This document shows, piece by piece, positions 59,217-64,000 of a stretch of 64,000 nucleotides of DNA. Below the pieces are notes generated by a model. That model was not told the origin of the DNA and did not search any database. It worked only from the letters and a program-made list of their open reading frames with translations. Within the stretch, counting starts at the first letter, position 1, and every line of letters starts with the position of its first letter. This DNA is from Litoditis marina (Eukaryota; Nematoda; Chromadorea; Rhabditida; Rhabditidae), in NCBI GenBank assembly GCA_964036275.1, contig OZ038433.1, forward strand, positions 10,531,009 through 10,595,008. The letters are read 5' to 3'. Made by a program: the position numbers and the translations under genes.

Positions 59217-62200
59217 ATGATGGATATTCCTTCTCTATTCGTGGACCCTTTCGGTCCCCTGCCGGCCTATCCGACCAGTCATCGTGCCGCCGACGTACCA
59301 CACGCACCCAAAAGACCCTGCCCTCTCAACAGGGAGGAGAAAAAGGTACAGATATTTAAACTTGATTATTACTGAATGACCTATGAGTTCAAAAGTAGAG
59401 ACATGTGGTTTTACTGAATGAAATAATAATAAAGTTTCAAAAGCTTATATGTTGAAGTATGAATGGAAATGCACGTTTCACCTTGAGTATCGAGTATCCA
59501 AAAAACCACTCAATAGGGAGGAGAAAAGGGTTGAGAAAATTTGCGATGTCAAGATTTGGAACTGAAGATTTACTAGACGACGTCAATTCGTTTCGAAATC
59601 ATCTCCACGCACTCTGAAAACTTTATCGCCAGTGGATATTGTGTAGCCGTACTTTTTTTTCTACTTTCCAAATTACTTCTAACTACAAAAAGTCATGAAG
59701 TTTCATGTCAGTACTTTCCACAACATCTCCCTGAACGAGACTAGAATGAAATGCTCACGCATATGAAATAGACAGGGTGTACAGTCTTAAAGCTCCGTAA
59801 ACTTTGAAAATTTGAAAGCTTATGCTAACATTCTTCGTTTGCAGCTGGCGGTACGCAATGCCTTGCGCTACGTTCCCAAACTGTTCCACGACGTTCTCGG
59901 CAAGGAATTCGCAGAGGAGTTGGACAAATACGGCCACATCTACGCATTTAGATTCATGCCCAACTTCGACTTGAAGGTGAGAGACCTTGTTTTGTTTTCG
60001 CGATGAGTTAGCCATCTTCTCCTGATGTTATAGTTCCTGTCATTCCTACTGATACTTGGCAGCATGTCACCGAATATTGCAGGCTATTTTTCGCCATTTT
60101 GGAGTTATTGAAAAACTGCCAATTTCGGTTAGAGTTTGTCCACTTTCATAAGAACAGGTGAATGGAAAAGGTTTTAGGATTACTCATGTTTGCTCTAAGA
60201 AATGGTCATTCAAAAATCTTGGCACCATGCCAACGAGTCTCAGGGGGAATGACAGGAACTACACAACCAGTCCCTTCAAATGTTCGGAGCCCAGAGAGAA
60301 CTCTGGCATTTAGTCGACAATTTTCACTCAAAACAGTCTGGAAAACATTGGAGAAATTGAAAACTCTTTTTTTTATCTCGTACGTTCCTAAATGCACGTT
60401 CACAAATTCTGATGTGTTTCGAATTTTTTCGTTACTGGTGAATTTCTTCCCGAATCGGATATTCCCGAACCAAAATTCGGACCGATTCTTGCCCCATCAA
60501 TGTTGTTCGTAGTCTCGGAAGCGAACCAAACTTTAAACAACAATAATTTGACCAAACTAATGAAAGCAAAAACGCTGAAATTAGACGACTACGCAACTTT
60601 GGTTCGGTTCCTTGTGGTTTGAGAACACTGGTCCGGTGAGAAATTGGTCTCTGTGACTATGCAATTAGCTACAAGTACAAATCCAATTCAAGGCTCCGAA
60701 ACTGGACGAAATCCCGGCAGAGGAATTTTTTTTACAAATGATTAGCAGTTTACATCAAATATACAACGACCTACGTACTTCTATTAGTAGAACTACTACA
60801 ACTCTTCAAATGAGTAGCAGTTTATATCAAGTTTATTTACTTACTTACAAACTTACTACAACACAAGTTCACAACTAATTAGTAGTTTAAATCGAGTTTT
60901 GAAGGCTCCAAAACTGGACGATATCCCGGCAGAGTGCCGTCAGGCAGCCGCCATCGTGCTCATGATTCTGAATAACTTGGATCCGGCGGTCGCCCAATTC
61001 CCCCAGGAACTCATCACCTACGGGGGCAACGGACAGGTGTTCAGTAACTGGCTGCAGGTGGGAGGGAAATGAATAAAATTTATTAAAGTAGGACGATTAT
61101 GTGGATCAATCCCGTGTCAACGGTCCTTTAAACTGCAATTGAAAAATATATTGCAGTTTAAAGGACTTAAGCTTTCCGATTGGACCACATAATCGTCCTT
61201 CTTTAAGTCACGAATTTGTTCATAAAAAACAAACATTCATATTTGCCGGAAACGTTGATTAAATACTTATTTTGTAAATAAATATAAAAATCGTGAAACT
61301 TGGATGATATAGAAGAATCTGTGTTGAAGTTAAGAAATTTGAAGGACAAATATATAATACGATAACGTTCTACGTGCTCGTGAACTATCTATGCGTGAAC
61401 ACGTAATGCACTGGGCTTCTTATTTGTGCACCATATGACGCCAAATCAAATAAGTTTGGTATAGTCTGTTTCACGCATCAGTAGCCCTCTACAGTAAGAT
61501 CATAAAACTTTCAAGTCAATTTTTCATATCTTCTAGGCATTGGAAATAGCCTAAACTTCGTGATTTTGTTTTCCACATTGGTTACTACAAGCATAGAATA
61601 CAGTAAGTCTAAAAGGCTGTTTGTTGGTTGAATAAATCCGCTTGAAAATTCGGAAGATTACTGTAGAAAGTCATGGATGGGTGAAACGAACTATACGAAA
61701 ACGAAATGCTCTCTTTGAAGTGTGACCTTGTGCTTAATTTTGTTTAAAAAGGTTCAAGCACTGTGAGTCATTTTTCAAGTTTCAGCGAAATGGATGAAGG
61801 GCCAATTCCACAAGGAACCCGGTATTTCGTTAACCCTATCAGGAGACCTTAACTGGGTTAGCTGGTTGACCCTTTTGTTAAAATCTTTGTAGCCCTTTTT
61901 TACAATGTCGTTTGGGGGAAATTGTGGGTTAACAAGTGGTTAACAAAAGGGTTAACCAAGTAACCTGGTTACTGGTTAACTGCTGGGGATAACAAAATAC
62001 CGAGTTAAATAAAGAATTCGCATCCATCAAGCTTCGAGTATCTTCTTGCAATTCCAGTTTCGTCTGACCCTCCGTTTTCTGAGTCGCATGACGGACCGCC
62101 AGACCCTGGTGATGTACTCGGGACATCCGATGGGACTATTCCCCAGTCTCCCCGATTCGCCCAGAATGACCATCACCAATGGAATGGTATGGTATTTTCC

Positions 62201-63738
62201 ACATGTTACAGTATCAGGCGGCGTAGCAATCCATCCAATCTCATGAGAAGTTCATATGAGTTTCTCATGAGATACCTCATGAGCTACTCGTGAACTCTCA
62301 ATGTTGTAGCATAGCAATCAATAGAATCTCATGAGAAGCTCATACGAATAGCTCATGAGTTATCTCATGAGATCTACGACGCCAGGACCGCTCTTTCCAA
62401 ACCAAGTATATACGGTGTATGTTGTCATATTCCACTGTGTTTGTGGATTAATCCCCGTGGCATCGTGATCGAGGTTCGGAAATCATGGCGTGTGTCATGA
62501 TCGAACTAAATGAAACATTTGTCATTTCCTCTATTCTGTATAGCCGTACCCAATAAAATCGGTGAGCGACCAGAAAGTCAATCGAATAAACACATGTAAC
62601 TTCGAATCAATGTTTGACACAACAAAAACAGTCATAATCATGATTGCGTGAGTGGAGCTTTGTCACTTTAATCTAAAACTATGTTTCCAATAATCTTGCG
62701 TGGCTCATTTAAGTTTTGTACTTTGTACATTGTAGTTTGTATCAGGTGATCCCGAACTATTCGAGCAAGTCCGAGTACGACAAGATGTTCGCCCTCGGGG
62801 TGACCCAGTACGGACAGATGACGGCTGGCAGCTACTGCTACATCGGACCACAGGGAATCGTTCACGGAACTACGGTAACCATAACATTCGACGAGTCAGA
62901 GCTTTCATGAGTTGAAGTCGGGAAGATAACTTCAATATTTCTTTCCTACTCGTTTGCATCTTAGTTCTTCTTTTATCACATCACCTTGAACAACTCGATT
63001 GTACTCGGAGATTCTCATAACGGTTTTCAAGCATAGTTCGATTGTTGAGGGACAGTAGCTTCAATTGAAGAGTTTTCCAAAGTATTTTTCTTGAAATTCA
63101 GTGGAACTTTCGATATTTACAGCCTGGAACACGGACCAGGATTCTTCCAGATAACCGTGATGAATGCCGGCCGTCGCTACCTGGGTGCTAGCAGCCTGGC
63201 GGGAGTAGTCTTCGTGACAGCCGGTCTGGGAGGAATGAGCGGAGCCCAGCCAAAAGCCGCCAAGATAGCCGGATGCGTCGGAGTTATCGCTGAGGTAGGT
63301 CACTTGGTAAACTATAGTCACAATCAACGGAGAAGAAAAAACTGAAAAACTGCTTGTAAAGGCAGTGGAATACTTACGCAGTACAGAAATTCGTTTGAAT
63401 GTGTAGTAGTTTTTGGTTTGAGCACAAAATCTTTTGCGACTATCGCACTATACTTTTTTTGTCCCCTACAGGAGTGATAGTCGTTTTTCGGTTGATATCA
63501 ATTATTTGTGATTGCAAAAGCTTCAGAATAATGGTGGGAGCAGAGAAATGGAGTTGGTTTCAACTTGTATAACCCATATCTTCCAGATTTGCCCCAAGGC
63601 GTTGCTGAAGCGTCACGCGCAGGGTTGGTTGGACGTCTATTCCTCGAATTTGGACGAAATTGTGGCCTGGATCAAGGAGTATCGGGAAAAGAAGACGGCC
63701 ATCAGTATCGGATATCTGGGAAATATAGTTGACCTCTG
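59217..63738 (+). CDS. UROC1: Urocanate hydratase (urocanase), 3' partial
   Basis: Urocanase is a cytosolic NAD-dependent enzyme. It hydrates urocanate to imidazolone propionate, the second step of histidine breakdown. Seven exons are visible: 59217-59345, 59845-59976, 60905-61057, 62058-62186, 62746-62874, 63151-63294, 63587-63738. They give about 322 of the roughly 680 residues usual in animals; the last exon ends in phase 2 and the rest lies beyond the window. Landmarks: VRNALRYVPKLFHD, NNLDPAVAQFPQELITYGG, VMYSGHPMGLFPS, VIPNYSSKSEYDKMFALGV, YGQMTAGSYCYIGPQGIVHG, GLGGMSGAQPKAAKIAGC (glycine-rich NAD-binding region) and KRHAQGWLDV. Two ATGs are adjacent (59217, 59220); I give the first. 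Exon 60905 has a TTGAAG acceptor, and part of it is copied upstream. Introns hold three MITEs. Nothing recognised in 63739-64000. Confidence 0.93.
60693..60934. repeat. Duplicated start of urocanase exon 3 within the preceding intron
   Basis: The first 30 bases of exon 3 with the preceding AAG acceptor (60905-60934, gctccaaaactggacgatat...) occur again at 60693-60722 with 2 mismatches. The DNA between contains three related stretches of agtagcagtttatatcaa. The upstream copy lacks the rest of the exon and soon runs into T-rich sequence. Confidence 0.8.
61083..61206. mobile_element. piggyBac-like MITE, copy 3
   Basis: A 116-bp fold-back element (61087-61202) in a urocanase intron, with intact TTAA on both sides (61083-61086, 61203-61206). 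Ends are AGTAGGACGATTATGTGG and its complement. It is the same length as the arl-8 copy. Confidence 0.8.
61798..62014. mobile_element. GGTTAACC palindromic element with GGGCCAATTC-type ends
   Basis: Fold-back element in a urocanase intron. It starts GGGCCAATTCCACAAGGAAC and ends aaataaagaattcgca. The arms carry GGGTTAACC and GGTTAACAA motifs. The end sequences resemble the GGTTACC family (GGGCCAATTC / GAATTC), but the interior differs, suggesting a sister family. The borders are approximate. Confidence 0.5.
62215..62385. mobile_element. CTCATGAG element, third copy, flanked by CAG
   Basis: The element spans 62218-62382 in a urocanase intron, flanked by CAG (62215-62217 and 62383-62385). It starts GCGGCGTAGCAATCCATCCA and ends CTACGACGC. 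It matches the second element at 56901-57067 over nearly its full length. Confidence 0.75.
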
Positions 63739-64000
63739 GTCAGTGGAACCCATTAATAATAGAAATAGTTTATTGTTAATAGGTACAGTATTTCTGTATC
63801 ATAAGGAACTAGGACATAATCAATTGGGCTTCCACGGCAATACGTTACCCAAGGACCAATCCCGATTCAGTGATTGAAACACTAAAACTAGCTAAACTGA
63901 TCGAAAAAGAAGCCATCATCATTTTTATCACAGTTCCTCTGTGAAACTGAAATTGAGCGAGAACGAACTTAACAGGTGTATAGGAAAAGGTGACTTTCAT

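Overview
This is eukaryotic DNA, almost certainly from a nematode. The leading 34 kb encodes a near-complete UNC-22/twitchin. Introns are GT-AG with TTTCAG-type acceptors, and several genes start a few bases after an acceptor with no local upstream exon, as in spliced-leader trans-splicing. A four-gene cluster has the spacing of a nematode operon. From memory, the C. elegans orthologues of all the named genes lie on chromosome IV, with arl-8, nuo-3, coq-3 and gdi-1 as near neighbours. The species was not identified.

Layout. (1) 1-34,065, plus strand: unc-22/twitchin. The window opens inside an exon; 73 exons give 6,124 residues with an intact reading frame to the stop. (2) 34,066-36,522: 3' UTR and a repeat-bearing intergenic region. 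(3) 36,523-40,201, minus strand: arl-8 (lysosomal small GTPase), 6 exons, complete. (4) 40,202-41,217: divergent promoter region. (5) 41,218-54,402, plus strand: BRK1 (WAVE complex), nuo-3/NDUFA6 (complex I), coq-3 (ubiquinone methyltransferase), gdi-1 (Rab GDI), closely spaced and co-directional. (6) 54,403-59,216: gene-poor region with several repeat families. (7) 59,217 to beyond the window, plus strand: urocanate hydratase, first seven exons.

How the genes relate. Twitchin is a giant muscle protein that regulates contraction. ARL-8 and GDI-1 act in membrane traffic, BRK1 in actin nucleation. NUO-3 and COQ-3 meet at ubiquinone: one belongs to the complex that reduces it, the other makes it. 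No bacterial-type system, CRISPR array or complete transposase gene was found.

The least ordinary content lies in the introns and intergenic DNA: at least seven families of short inverted-repeat elements. Several have readable target-site duplications: TA, TTAA, 8 bp and apparent CAG. One lies across a twitchin splice donor, where the duplicated TA keeps the donor intact. There are also two micro-duplications that copy exon junctions, a GC-AG intron, a perfect 4 x 45-bp tandem repeat, and a CCCCCC/GGGGGG palindromic block in the BRK1 intron.
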